From RGVT01 sp037129475 (GTDB taxonomy: Bacteria; Planctomycetota; Planctomycetia; Pirellulales; UBA1268): a stretch of DNA of 16,846 bases. Below are positions 1-6,292 of the stretch, one piece after another. The notes beneath the pieces are model-generated. The model made no database searches, was not told the origin of the DNA, and saw nothing but the letters and a program-made list of their open reading frames with translations. The DNA lies in NCBI GenBank assembly GCA_037129475.1, contig JBAXUY010000062.1:1-16846 (forward strand), given 5' to 3'. How positions within the stretch are numbered: position 1 is the stretch's first letter; the number at the start of each line of letters is the position of its first letter. Made by a program: the position numbers and the translations under genes.

Positions 1-55
1 AGGTTGAGGGCCTGGTGGTAGTAATACCGTGCAGGTTCAAGTCCTGTTTCCCGCA
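1..55 (+). tRNA. tRNA-Leu (anticodon NAG), 3' part only, cut by window edge
   Basis: This is the 3' portion of a class II (long variable arm) tRNA. The T arm is clear: stem GCAGG (31-35), loop TTCAAGT (36-42), stem CCTGT (43-47), then acceptor strand TTCCCGC (48-54) and discriminator A (55). A variable-arm hairpin GGTA-GTAA-TACC lies before it. The first bases AGGT fit anticodon-loop positions 35-38 followed by stem TGAGG, so the anticodon would end in AG (a leucine CTN reader). Discriminator A with a long variable arm fits tRNA-Leu rather than tRNA-Ser. The CCA end is not encoded (GTT follows). The 5' half and the first anticodon base are outside the window. Confidence 0.85.
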
Positions 56-222
56 GTTTCTGTCCAGATGTGCTGAGGGTGATTTTGCACTCGTTGTGAA
101 CCGCCGGCTCGGGGCGGCAAAAGTCTCGTCGCGTGGGCCGCGGCGGCCCAATGCTCCTCGAGCGTTCGCCGACCCCTCGCCTCCCTCTTTGCCAATGACA
201 CGCAACTTCTTCGGAGGTCGGT

Positions 223-1827
223 ATGAGTACGGCTGCGGACGTGTCTCCTGCAGGAGGGGATGATGCGGGGGAACAGAATCCGCAGCGGCGGATCGCGATC
301 GGGACACAGCGGCCCGGCGTCACGCCGCCCAAAATCGCGCCGCGGCACCAGTACGTGATCCCGTCGCAGCCCGCGGCGAAAGAGCAGGCGGCCGCGGCGG
401 ACACGGCTGCCGAGTCGCTGCCGACGGCCTCCGCCGCGCCCGCCGAGGCACCTGCGGCAGCGCCGAATCAACAAGGCGATCGGCCGCCCCGCGGCGAGGG
501 GAAGCCGAAGCGGGAGCGGCGCGGGGGCGGCGAGCGGAAGCCGTCGTTCACCGACGTCCTGCCGCCCTCGAAGCGGGTCGCCGTGCCGAATCTGCGGGCG
601 GCGCTCGAGGACGATCTCGAAGAAGACTTTCAGGCGGCGCTCGAGGGCCTGGCCGTCGACGACCTGCTCGTGGGGAGCGTGCCGGCGAAGGCCGAGGCCA
701 CGCTCGATCCGGGCGCACGGGTGACCGGCACCGTCGTGAGCGTCGGGCACGACACCGCGTTCGTCGATCTCGGCGGCCGTCGGCAGGGCGCGCTCAAGCT
801 CGTGGGGCTCGAGGAGGTGCCGGACGTCGGCGACGTGCTCAATCTTTCGGTGGGCAGCCGCAACGACGACGACGGTCTCTACGACGTGGCCCCGGCCAAC
901 CGGGCCGTCGCGGTCGAGGACTGGTCGCAGCTCGAGCCGGGAATGATCATCGAGGCCCGCGTGACGGCGGCAAACAAGGGCGGCCTCGAATGCGAGGTGG
1001 CCGGGCTGCGCGGCTTCATGCCTGCCAGCCTCGTGAGCCCGTGGCGCGTGGAGAACCTCGAGGAATTGGTCGGCCAGACGCTCGAGAGCCTCGTCACGGA
1101 GATCGTGCCGGCGGCCCGGCGGCTCGTGCTGTCGCGGCGGGCCGTGATCGAACGGCAGGCGGCCGACGCCCGCGCGGAGATGCTCGAAACGCTCGAGGTG
1201 GGCACGGCGCTCGACGGCATCGTGCGCAGCGTGCGCGACTTCGGCGCGTTCGTCGACATCGGCAACGGTGTCGAGGGGCTCGTGCACGTGAGCCAACTGT
1301 CGTGGGACCGCGTGGCGAACCCGGCCGACGTTCTCCAGCCGGGGCAGAAGGTGCGGGTGATCGTCAAGAAGATCGATCGCCAGACCGGCAAGATCGCCCT
1401 CTCGGCCCGCGACCTCGTCGAGAGCCCGTGGAAGCATGCGGCGGAGAAGTATCACGTGGGCGCCACCGTCCGCGGTGCCGTGAGCCGTATCGCGCAGTTC
1501 GGGGCCTTCGTGAGGCTCGAGCCGGGCGTCGAGGGGCTGGTGCACGTGTCGGAACTGGCGCACCGCCACGTGCGGAGCGTCGGCGACGTGGTCAAAGAGG
1601 GCGAGCCCGTGGAGTGCCGTGTGCTCGCCTGCGACCCCGAAGACCAGCGGATCTCGCTCTCGATCAAGGCCCTGGCCACGCAGCCGTCGGCGGCGAAGCC
1701 CGCCGACGAGGACGACGAGGCGTCGGAGCCCGAGTCGCTCGCGCCGAGCGCGAAGAAGCACGCAGGCCCGCTCAAGGGCGGCCTGGGCGGCCACTCCGAC
1801 GGCGCCCGCTTCGGCCTCAAGTGGTGA
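223..1827 (+). CDS. S1 RNA-binding domain protein (four S1 repeats, RpsA-like)
   Basis: A 534-residue cytosolic RNA-binding protein. Residues 1-155 form a low-complexity Ala/Pro/Arg-rich, presumably disordered tail. Four OB-fold S1 repeats follow at about 163-225, 238-306, 326-397 and 411-483. Repeats 3 and 4 are canonical, with DFGAFVDI...GVEGLVHVSQLS and QFGAFVRL...GVEGLVHVSELA. The first two are more diverged. The C-terminal 50 residues are acidic and then Gly/Lys-rich. Multi-S1 proteins of this kind bind mRNA on the ribosome or act as general RNA chaperones. Six repeats are usual in proteobacterial S1, while four to five occur in other phyla, so it may be this organism's bS1 or a paralogue. 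The ATG start has a good Shine-Dalgarno CGGAGG at 212-217. Its 3' end overlaps that of the convergent DUF482 gene by 11 bp. Confidence 0.93.
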   Translation: MSTAADVSPAGGDDAGEQNPQRRIAIGTQRPGVTPPKIAPRHQYVIPSQPAAKEQAAAADTAAESLPTASAAPAEAPAAAPNQQGDRPPRGEGKPKRERRGGGERKPSFTDVLPPSKRVAVPNLRAALEDDLEEDFQAALEGLAVDDLLVGSVPAKAEATLDPGARVTGTVVSVGHDTAFVDLGGRRQGALKLVGLEEVPDVGDVLNLSVGSRNDDDGLYDVAPANRAVAVEDWSQLEPGMIIEARVTAANKGGLECEVAGLRGFMPASLVSPWRVENLEELVGQTLESLVTEIVPAARRLVLSRRAVIERQAADARAEMLETLEVGTALDGIVRSVRDFGAFVDIGNGVEGLVHVSQLSWDRVANPADVLQPGQKVRVIVKKIDRQTGKIALSARDLVESPWKHAAEKYHVGATVRGAVSRIAQFGAFVRLEPGVEGLVHVSELAHRHVRSVGDVVKEGEPVECRVLACDPEDQRISLSIKALATQPSAAKPADEDDEASEPESLAPSAKKHAGPLKGGLGGHSDGARFGLKW

Positions 1828-2950
1828 GCATGGCGGGGCCCTTCGCGCGGATCATCGCGACGCGCGTCATGACCGCCTGCGCAAACCCGCGCATGCGTTC
1901 GTCGAGGAACCAGTGGGCATTGAAGGCCGGTTCGTCGGCGTAGCCGCGGCAGGTCTTGTGCGGCGCGGCGACACCCGCGTCGATGCGGGCGAGGCCGTGT
2001 TCGATCGCGTAGGCCTTCGGCCGATGACAGATGAGATCGATCGCGAGGTCGCGGACGGACGACATCGCGCTCCACGGCAATCGGTAGAGCGACTGGCCGT
2101 CGCGCAGGCCGAATCCGCCGGCCACGAAGCGGCCGCTCTCGAAGGCGGCCTGGAGCACGACCGCCCCCGGCATCACGGCGACGAGTTCGTGGAACATCGC
2201 CTCGGGAAGCCAGGCAGGACTTCCGTGCCGGGTGCATACCCGCCGGAATCCCTCGTAGAAGTCGTGAATGAGCGGCGGAGTGATCTCGTGGCCATGCAAC
2301 ACGCGCACCTCGAGGCCGAGCCGGCTGAATCGCCGCCCATCGACGAGTGCCTGCCGCCGCTTGCGGGACGGGAGCGTGGCGAGGTACTCGTCGAACGTGG
2401 CATGGCCGGGGTTGTGCCACACGGAGCGGAGCTCATGGCTGACGAGCGCCCCGTGCCGGGCGAGCGCCGCCGCGGTGGCGGCGTCGACCTGCATCACGTT
2501 GACGACCCTGGCGAGTTTCCAGCGGTCGGCGATCGTCAGCAGCACGTCGACGAACGCCTTGTGCACGACGTCCAAGGGCATGCCGGGCCGCACGAGGAGC
2601 TTGGGGCCCGGCACGGGATGCAACGGGATTCCCACCTGGAACTTGGGCCAGGCAAACCACCCGGTGGCGGCGGCCGTGTTGAGCCAGCCGTGCTCCGGTC
2701 CGTATTCGCGCCACGTGCCCGTCTTGAGCATCGCCGGGGCGCAGGCCACCACCTCGCCGGGGCGTGTCCGCAGCACCAGATACTTCGGGACGACGCCCAG
2801 CGCCGGCCCGACGCTTCCCGTGCGCTCGAGCGCCAGGAAAAACGCATGCTGCAGGTACGGGTTCGCACCGGCGCAGCGATTCCATGCGGTGTCGTCGATG
2901 TCGGCGATGGAGTCCAGCAGCGCGTAGTCGAGCAACACGGTGGACGACAT
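1817..2950 (-). CDS. COG3146/DUF482 GNAT-fold protein (FemAB-like, 'peptidogalycan' family)
   Basis: A 377-residue protein that I recognise as the COG3146/DUF482 family, which has tandem GNAT-like (acetyltransferase or FemAB-type) folds. Visible signatures are NPYLQHAF (30-37) near the N terminus, a basic TLPSRKRRQ segment (192-200), and the C-terminal PHKTCRGY (330-337) followed by AHW (345-347), corresponding to the family HK-x-x-RG and SxHW elements. No signal peptide or membrane helix is seen. The molecular function of the family is not established. It starts 4 bp after the serS stop on the same strand with only a weak ribosome site, so it is probably translated from the serS mRNA. FemAB relatives use aminoacyl-tRNA as donor, so adjacency to serS hints at, but does not show, a seryl-tRNA link. 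The 3' end overlaps the convergent S1-protein gene by 11 bp. Confidence 0.85.
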   Translation of the reverse strand: MSSTVLLDYALLDSIADIDDTAWNRCAGANPYLQHAFFLALERTGSVGPALGVVPKYLVLRTRPGEVVACAPAMLKTGTWREYGPEHGWLNTAAATGWFAWPKFQVGIPLHPVPGPKLLVRPGMPLDVVHKAFVDVLLTIADRWKLARVVNVMQVDAATAAALARHGALVSHELRSVWHNPGHATFDEYLATLPSRKRRQALVDGRRFSRLGLEVRVLHGHEITPPLIHDFYEGFRRVCTRHGSPAWLPEAMFHELVAVMPGAVVLQAAFESGRFVAGGFGLRDGQSLYRLPWSAMSSVRDLAIDLICHRPKAYAIEHGLARIDAGVAAPHKTCRGYADEPAFNAHWFLDERMRGFAQAVMTRVAMIRAKGPAMLTT

Positions 2951-2954
2951 GTGA

Positions 2955-4235
2955 TCAGCCCGGCTGGAGCACGTGTCTGCCGACCCAGGGCACGAGCGGC
3001 GCCGGCACCTTCACCGAGCCGTCGGCCTGCTGGTGGTTTTCGAGGATCGCGATGATCGCCCGGCTGATGGCGATCGCCGTGCCGTTGAGCGTGTGGACGA
3101 AGTGCGTCCCCTTCTCGCCGGGCTTCTTGTAGCGCACCGCGAGCCGGCGGGCCTGGAAGTCGGTGCAGTTCGACGTGCTCGTCACCTCGCCCCACTCGCC
3201 GGCCGCGCCGCGGCCCGGCATCCAGGCCTCGAGGTCGAACTTGCGATACGCGGGGCCGCCGAGGTCGCCCGAGGCCGTGTCGATGACGCGGTAGGGAATC
3301 TCGAGGCCGTCGAAGAGCCGGCATTCGAGGTCGAGAAGGAGGTCGTGCATCGCCGCACTCTCCTCGGGCTTCGTGAAGGCGAACATCTCCACCTTCGTGA
3401 ACTGGTGCACGCGATAGAGGCCGCGGGTCGCCTTGCCGTGGGCGCCGGCCTCGGTGCGGAAGCAGTGGCTGATGCCGCAGAGTTTGAGCGGCAGCTCGTC
3501 GGCCTCGAATATCCGCTCGTGGAACGCACCGCCGAGCGTGATCTCGGCCGTGGCCACGAGCGAGAGATCGGAGCCGGTGATCGAGTAGATCTGCGTCTCG
3601 TTGCCGCGCGGCATGAACCCCGTGCCCTCGAGGATCGTGTCGCGGGCGAGGTCGGGCGTGGTCATCGCCGTGAATCCCTCGCGCATGAGTACGTCGAGCG
3701 CGTAGCGCTGGAGCGCGAGTTCGAGGAGCACCGCGTCGTTCATCAGGAAATAAAACCCGTGGCCGGCGACGCGGGCGCCCGCCTCGAAGTCGAAGAGTTT
3801 CAGCTGCTCGCCGATCGCGACGTGGTCGCGGGCCGGGAACGAGAACGTGGGGAGCGGGGTCGTGCCGCGTTTGATCTCGACCGCAGCGTCCTCGCCACCG
3901 ACCGGAGCGTCGGGGTGGGTGAGGTTGGGAATCTGTCGGAGGATCTCGTCCGACTCGGCGGCGATTTTTTCGAGCCGGCCCTCGATCGCCCCCACCTCCT
4001 CGCGGAGCCGGCGGCCCTCCGCCTTGCGGGCCTCGCGCTCGGCCGCGTCGGCCGCCGTGGCGATCGACTTGCTCACCTGCCCGGCTTCGTGGTTGAGCCG
4101 GTCGACGTCGGCCTGCAGGTGTCGCCGGAGCTTGTCGAGCTCGGCGAACCGGGCCACGTCGGCGGACGAGCCACGGTTGCGGCAGTTGTTGGTGACGAGG
4201 TCGACGTTGTCGGCGACGTAGCGGCGGTCGAGCAC
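2955..4235 (-). CDS. serS: serine--tRNA ligase (SerRS)
   Basis: Class II aminoacyl-tRNA synthetase that charges tRNA-Ser (and tRNA-Sec) with serine in the cytosol. Numbered from the chosen start (426 aa), the N-terminal tRNA-binding coiled coil spans about 1-105. TAE of the serine pocket is at 229-231. Motif 2 is at 259-283 (FRTEAGAHGKATRG onward) and motif 3 at 384-402 (NGTAIAISRAIIAILENHQ). The length is normal for bacterial SerRS. I chose the GTG at 4235 because GGAG lies at complement 4245-4248 with 9-nt spacing, and because SerRS normally begins at the (M)LDRRYV segment. A longer reading from a GTG at 4274 adds 13 residues but has no ribosome site and runs to within 6 bp of the clpS start. 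It is first gene of a two-gene unit with the DUF482 gene and divergent from clpS. Confidence 0.97.
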   Translation of the reverse strand: MLDRRYVADNVDLVTNNCRNRGSSADVARFAELDKLRRHLQADVDRLNHEAGQVSKSIATAADAAEREARKAEGRRLREEVGAIEGRLEKIAAESDEILRQIPNLTHPDAPVGGEDAAVEIKRGTTPLPTFSFPARDHVAIGEQLKLFDFEAGARVAGHGFYFLMNDAVLLELALQRYALDVLMREGFTAMTTPDLARDTILEGTGFMPRGNETQIYSITGSDLSLVATAEITLGGAFHERIFEADELPLKLCGISHCFRTEAGAHGKATRGLYRVHQFTKVEMFAFTKPEESAAMHDLLLDLECRLFDGLEIPYRVIDTASGDLGGPAYRKFDLEAWMPGRGAAGEWGEVTSTSNCTDFQARRLAVRYKKPGEKGTHFVHTLNGTAIAISRAIIAILENHQQADGSVKVPAPLVPWVGRHVLQPG

Positions 4236-4261
4236 GGGGCGATTCTCCGGGGGGAGCGGTG

Positions 4262-4269
4262 AATATACT
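4262..4269 (+). promoter_or_regulatory. A/T island with -10-like box(es) between serS and clpS
   Basis: A short AATATACT stretch stands out in the GC-rich divergent serS-clpS spacer. On the plus strand TATACT (4264-4269) fits a -10 box only 11 bp before the clpS ATG, which would give a leaderless or nearly leaderless mRNA. On the minus strand the overlapping TATATT (4267 to 4262) could serve serS, about 27 bp before its preferred GTG, with a weak TTCTGA 16 bp upstream. There is no convincing -35 for clpS. This is an inference from sequence only. Confidence 0.4.
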
Positions 4270-4280
4270 GTCACGGAGCC

Positions 4281-4649
4281 ATGTCAGAAGCCGCCACCGC
4301 CGCCGTCGCCGAACCTGGGGAGAGCGTCGTGGTCGCGCCCCCTCCGGCTGCCGCGAAACCGTCCCCGCGTGACAAGCCGCGGCGGCAGCCCCGGTATCAC
4401 GTGGTGCTCTGGAACGACGACGACCACACCTTCCAATACGTGATTGCGATGCTCAAGCAGCTCTTCGGCCACCAGCCGGAGACGGGCTTCAAGCTCGCGA
4501 AGGAGGTCGATGCGAAGGGCCGCGTGGTCGTGCTCACCACGACGAAGGAGCACGCCGAGCTCAAGCGGGACCAGATCCACGCTTTCGGCGCCGACAAACT
4601 GCTGGCCCGCTCGAAGGGCTCGATGTCGGCCTCGATCGAGGCGGAGTGA
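4281..4649 (+). CDS. clpS: ClpS-family adaptor of Clp protease
   Basis: A 122-residue protein. The ClpS fold covers about 38-105, after an N-terminal Ala/Pro-rich extension of the type that enters the ClpA/ClpC complex. ClpS binds N-degron substrates and delivers them to the ClpAP/ClpCP protease. The signature YHVVLWNDDDHTFQYVI (39-55) is clear, with N45, D46 and D47 aligning to E. coli N34, D35 and D36. Without any gap the position of E. coli His66, which contacts the substrate alpha-amino group, is D77 here, and gatekeeper Met40 is F51. The binding pocket is therefore not standard. GGAG at 4275-4278 sits only 2 nt before the ATG, too close for normal Shine-Dalgarno use, and the nearby -10-like box suggests a leaderless start. 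Divergent from serS. Confidence 0.9.
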   Translation: MSEAATAAVAEPGESVVVAPPPAAAKPSPRDKPRRQPRYHVVLWNDDDHTFQYVIAMLKQLFGHQPETGFKLAKEVDAKGRVVVLTTTKEHAELKRDQIHAFGADKLLARSKGSMSASIEAE

Positions 4650-4692
4650 CGCCCGGCTCGCGCGGTGTTGCGCCGGCTCGGGGGACGCGGGG

Positions 4693-4790
4693 AGCCCGAA
4701 GCCTCCCTCGTGGCGACAGAGCTCCAGCTCTGTCGATCGACAGGCCTCGAGGCCTGTCGCTACAGCGCAAGGAACGTTCGGCGGAGCCGG
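4693..4790 (+). repeat. 98-bp twin-palindrome repeat, copy 1
   Basis: The core is two adjacent perfect palindromes: CGACAGAGCT/AGCTCTGTCG with a CC loop (4714-4735), and CGACAGGCCT/AGGCCTGTCG with a CG centre (4738-4759), separated by AT. The flanks (AGCCCGAAGCCTCC on the left, GCGGAG near the right end) are also shared with copy 2, which lies in reverse orientation at 4944-5041. The two copies differ at only a handful of positions. Confidence 0.9.
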
Positions 4791-4816
4791 CGGTAGGCAT
4801 GCTCGAAGGATGCTTC

Positions 4817-4844
4817 ACGGACGGCACGGCATCGTGCCGTCCGT
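4817..4844. repeat. Perfect 12-bp hairpin with GCAT loop
   Basis: ACGGACGGCACG (4817-4828), loop GCAT (4829-4832) and CGTGCCGTCCGT (4833-4844) form a perfect inverted repeat. It sits between the two copies of the 98-bp element. No T-run follows on either side, so it is not a textbook intrinsic terminator. It may be a further REP-like palindrome. Confidence 0.85.
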
Positions 4845-4943
4845 TCCTTGGCCGACCTCCGTCGGCTGGTGCTGACCCGGGCCTCCGGCCCTGGCGCTGA
4901 ACAGGTCCTCAACGACTCCCTTCGTCTGCGCGTGCCCACCCTC

Positions 4944-5041
4944 CCGACTCCGCCGAAAGTTCTTGGCGCTGTAGCGACAGGCCTCCAGGCCTGTCGATCG
5001 ACAGAGCTGGAGCTCTGTCGCTACGGAGGAGGCTTCGGGCT
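4944..5041 (-). repeat. 98-bp twin-palindrome repeat, copy 2 (inverted)
   Basis: The reverse complement of this stretch aligns over its full 98 bp with 4693-4790 with few substitutions and no length change. The changes within the palindromes keep them self-complementary or fall at their centre (CGAGG to TGGAGG type). The copies are about 150 bp apart and inverted, so the whole segment could fold into one large cruciform. Confidence 0.9.
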
Positions 5042-5136
5042 GCCCGTACTCCGGGAGCCGGCGTATGTGACCAGCGCAGGCATGGATGCCGAAGCGCAGG
5101 CACATCCGAGTGAGCGGAGCCCAGGATGGGCGCAGT

Positions 5137-5175
5137 GAACGTCCGGCGAAACGGTACGGGGCAGCCCCGAGCCGG
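5137..5175 (-). repeat. Dispersed short repeat, also at 16792-16829
   Basis: Read on the minus strand this is CCGGCTCGGGGCTGCCC, a 10-base variable part, then CGCCGGACGTTC. The copy at 16792-16829 on the plus strand has the same 17-base and 12-base blocks with a 9-base variable middle. The 11-base start CCGGCTCGGGG also occurs at 104-114 and 4673-4683, again between genes. Confidence 0.75.
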
Positions 5176-5200
5176 ATTGGGCGCGTTGAGGTTGAAGCAT

Positions 5201-5218
5201 GACAGGCTGAAGCCTGTC
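5201..5218. repeat. 18-bp palindrome GACAGGCT-GA-AGCCTGTC
   Basis: An 8-bp perfect inverted repeat around GA, 15 bp past the 3' end of the minus-strand small protein gene. It shares the GACAGGC/GCCTGTC core with the second palindrome of the 98-bp elements, so it is probably a reduced member of the same family. It could stall or terminate transcription, but there is no T-run. Confidence 0.75.
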
Positions 5219-5232
5219 CTGCGATCAAGTCG

Positions 5233-5565
5233 TCACTCGCACGGCACCGGCTTGCCGTCGGCGTCGTAGCATTCGACGGCGCCGGAACGATTGTGTGGCC
5301 GGGTGCCGATCGCGATCGCGTCGACGCCCTTCTCGTCCTTGATCTCGATCCGGCCGCCGCCGGCACCGATCACGCGGCCCATGTGGATGAGCACCGTGCC
5401 GTCTTCCGTCTCGACCACGATCTCGCGGCACGTGATGCGCGCGGCTTCGAGGTCGCCGATCTGGGCGGCGGCGAACCGTTCCTCCGGCACCGCGACGGCC
5501 CGCACGGCCAGGCCAAGTGCGAGAAAGAGCAGCGGGTAGACGGTCCACCGTTCACGGCTGGTCAT
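5233..5565 (-). CDS. Small membrane-anchored or secreted protein of unknown function
   Basis: 110 residues with a start ATG that has GGAG at complement 5573-5576 (7-nt spacing). The N terminus (MTSRERWTVYPLLFLALGLAV) is a short charged stretch followed by one hydrophobic helix, fitting a signal anchor or signal peptide. The remainder is probably extracytoplasmic, with short beta-like segments (ARITCREIVVETEDGTVLIHMG, about 42-63, and GGGRIEIKDEKG, about 69-80). It has three cysteines at about 46, 99 and 109, which could form a disulfide outside the membrane. I recall similar short proteins in planctomycete genomes but know of no assigned function. The start lies 27 bp past the stop of the co-directional thioredoxin-like gene, so the two may share a transcript. 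That would place a thiol-redox protein next to a small cysteine-containing exported protein. Confidence 0.75.
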   Translation of the reverse strand: MTSRERWTVYPLLFLALGLAVRAVAVPEERFAAAQIGDLEAARITCREIVVETEDGTVLIHMGRVIGAGGGRIEIKDEKGVDAIAIGTRPHNRSGAVECYDADGKPVPCE

Positions 5566-5592
5566 CGGGTATCTCCGGAGGCGGTCTCGGGC

Positions 5593-6222
5593 TCAGTCGC
5601 CGTGCAGCTGCCGCAGCCGACCGGAGAGCCGCAGGATGAGTTGCACGCGCTCGAACTGATCGAGCCAGTCCGATGCGACTGCGGCGATCGCATCGGCCGG
5701 CGGAGCCACAGCTCCGCTCGAGCAACTCTCACCGAGCTGGGCCGCCGCCGCTGCACGATAGGCCGACAGAGTCTTGTCGCCGTAGAAGAGGACCGGCGTG
5801 AAGTCCTCGGAGAGGAACATCACGGTGGGCACGCGCTGGCCGCCGCACACCTTCATGTGCGCGGCGATGTCCGGGCGGGCGTCGCGGTCGAGAAAGCGGA
5901 CGTCGAGCGCGGGCGAGGCCGCCGCGAAGTGGGCGAAGATCGGACACTGGTTCACGCAATCGCCACACCAGGCGCCGGCGAGCACGAGCACCGGCATCGT
6001 GCGGACGAAGCCGCCGAGGAGCGCCTTCTGGGCGGGCGTGAGTGCGACGCGGGCATGGAACGCATCCCACCGGGACCGCTGGTCGGGGTTGGCGTGCCGG
6101 TCGAGGAACTCCCGGTAGGGCAGCGCCGCCGTGAAGGCTGCCTGCCAGGCATCGGGCGTGGGCGGGCTGCCGGCGCCGGGGATCGCCGCGGCGGGTGGAT
6201 GGATCGAAACGGGTGTTGCCAT
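5593..6222 (-). CDS. Thioredoxin-like protein with WCGDC motif
   Basis: 209 residues from the ATG at 6222, which has GGAG at complement 6231-6234 with 8-nt spacing. A TTG at 6249 would add nine residues and has no ribosome site. The thioredoxin-like fold covers about 75-160: strand PVLVLAGA (77-84), redox motif WCGDC with Cys86 and Cys89, and the cis-proline loop RVPTVMF with Pro132. An N-terminal extension of about 70 residues, rich in Ala/Pro and then helical, precedes it, with a helical tail after it. No signal peptide is evident, so it is probably cytosolic. A role in disulfide reduction is inferred from the family. Its substrate is unknown. It lies 70 bp downstream of the aminotransferase on the same strand and might be read through from the pyrimidine operon, but no pathway link is apparent. 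Confidence 0.85.
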   Translation of the reverse strand: MATPVSIHPPAAAIPGAGSPPTPDAWQAAFTAALPYREFLDRHANPDQRSRWDAFHARVALTPAQKALLGGFVRTMPVLVLAGAWCGDCVNQCPIFAHFAAASPALDVRFLDRDARPDIAAHMKVCGGQRVPTVMFLSEDFTPVLFYGDKTLSAYRAAAAAQLGESCSSGAVAPPADAIAAVASDWLDQFERVQLILRLSGRLRQLHGD

Positions 6223-6292
6223 GCCATGGTCTCCAGTGTGGAGCCGCAAGCATAGCGGTTTTGCCGTCGGACGGCGCCGCCCGATGGCTGCC

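Larger units (their letters stand above)
4650..5232. other. 583-bp gene-free convergent region rich in palindromes
   Basis: The region lies between the 3' ends of clpS (+) and the small anchored protein (-). I see no credible gene: the open frames here run through repeats and have no family features. It holds a 98-bp element in two inverted copies (4693-4790 and 4944-5041), a 12-bp perfect hairpin (4817-4844), small hairpins at 4851-4866 (GCCGAC/GTCGGC) and 4879-4891 (GGGCC/GGCCC), a short dispersed repeat (5137-5175) and an 18-bp palindrome (5201-5218). This suits REP-like intergenic elements that may also act as bidirectional terminators. Confidence 0.8.

Noticed and set aside
124..222. Terminator or promoter between the tRNA and the S1 gene
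   Set aside because: A GGGCC/GGCCC hairpin is present near 136-150 without a T-run, and no -35/-10 pair with acceptable spacing was found.
37..1794. A 585-codon minus-strand open frame opposite the S1 protein gene
   Set aside because: The plus-strand frame has four clear S1 domains and a good ribosome site. The antisense product shows no recognisable motif.
4236..4274. Longer SerRS start at the GTG at 4274
   Set aside because: No ribosome site and a non-homologous extra N terminus. The GTG at 4235 has GGAG at good spacing and matches where SerRS usually begins.
4693..5218. CRISPR-like array from the repeated palindromes
   Set aside because: Only two long copies in inverted orientation, no regular spacers and no cas genes.
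4646..5366. Several 60-180 codon frames through the convergent intergenic region
   Set aside because: They are built largely of the palindromic repeats, have no ribosome sites, and some run into the antisense of the small anchored protein gene.
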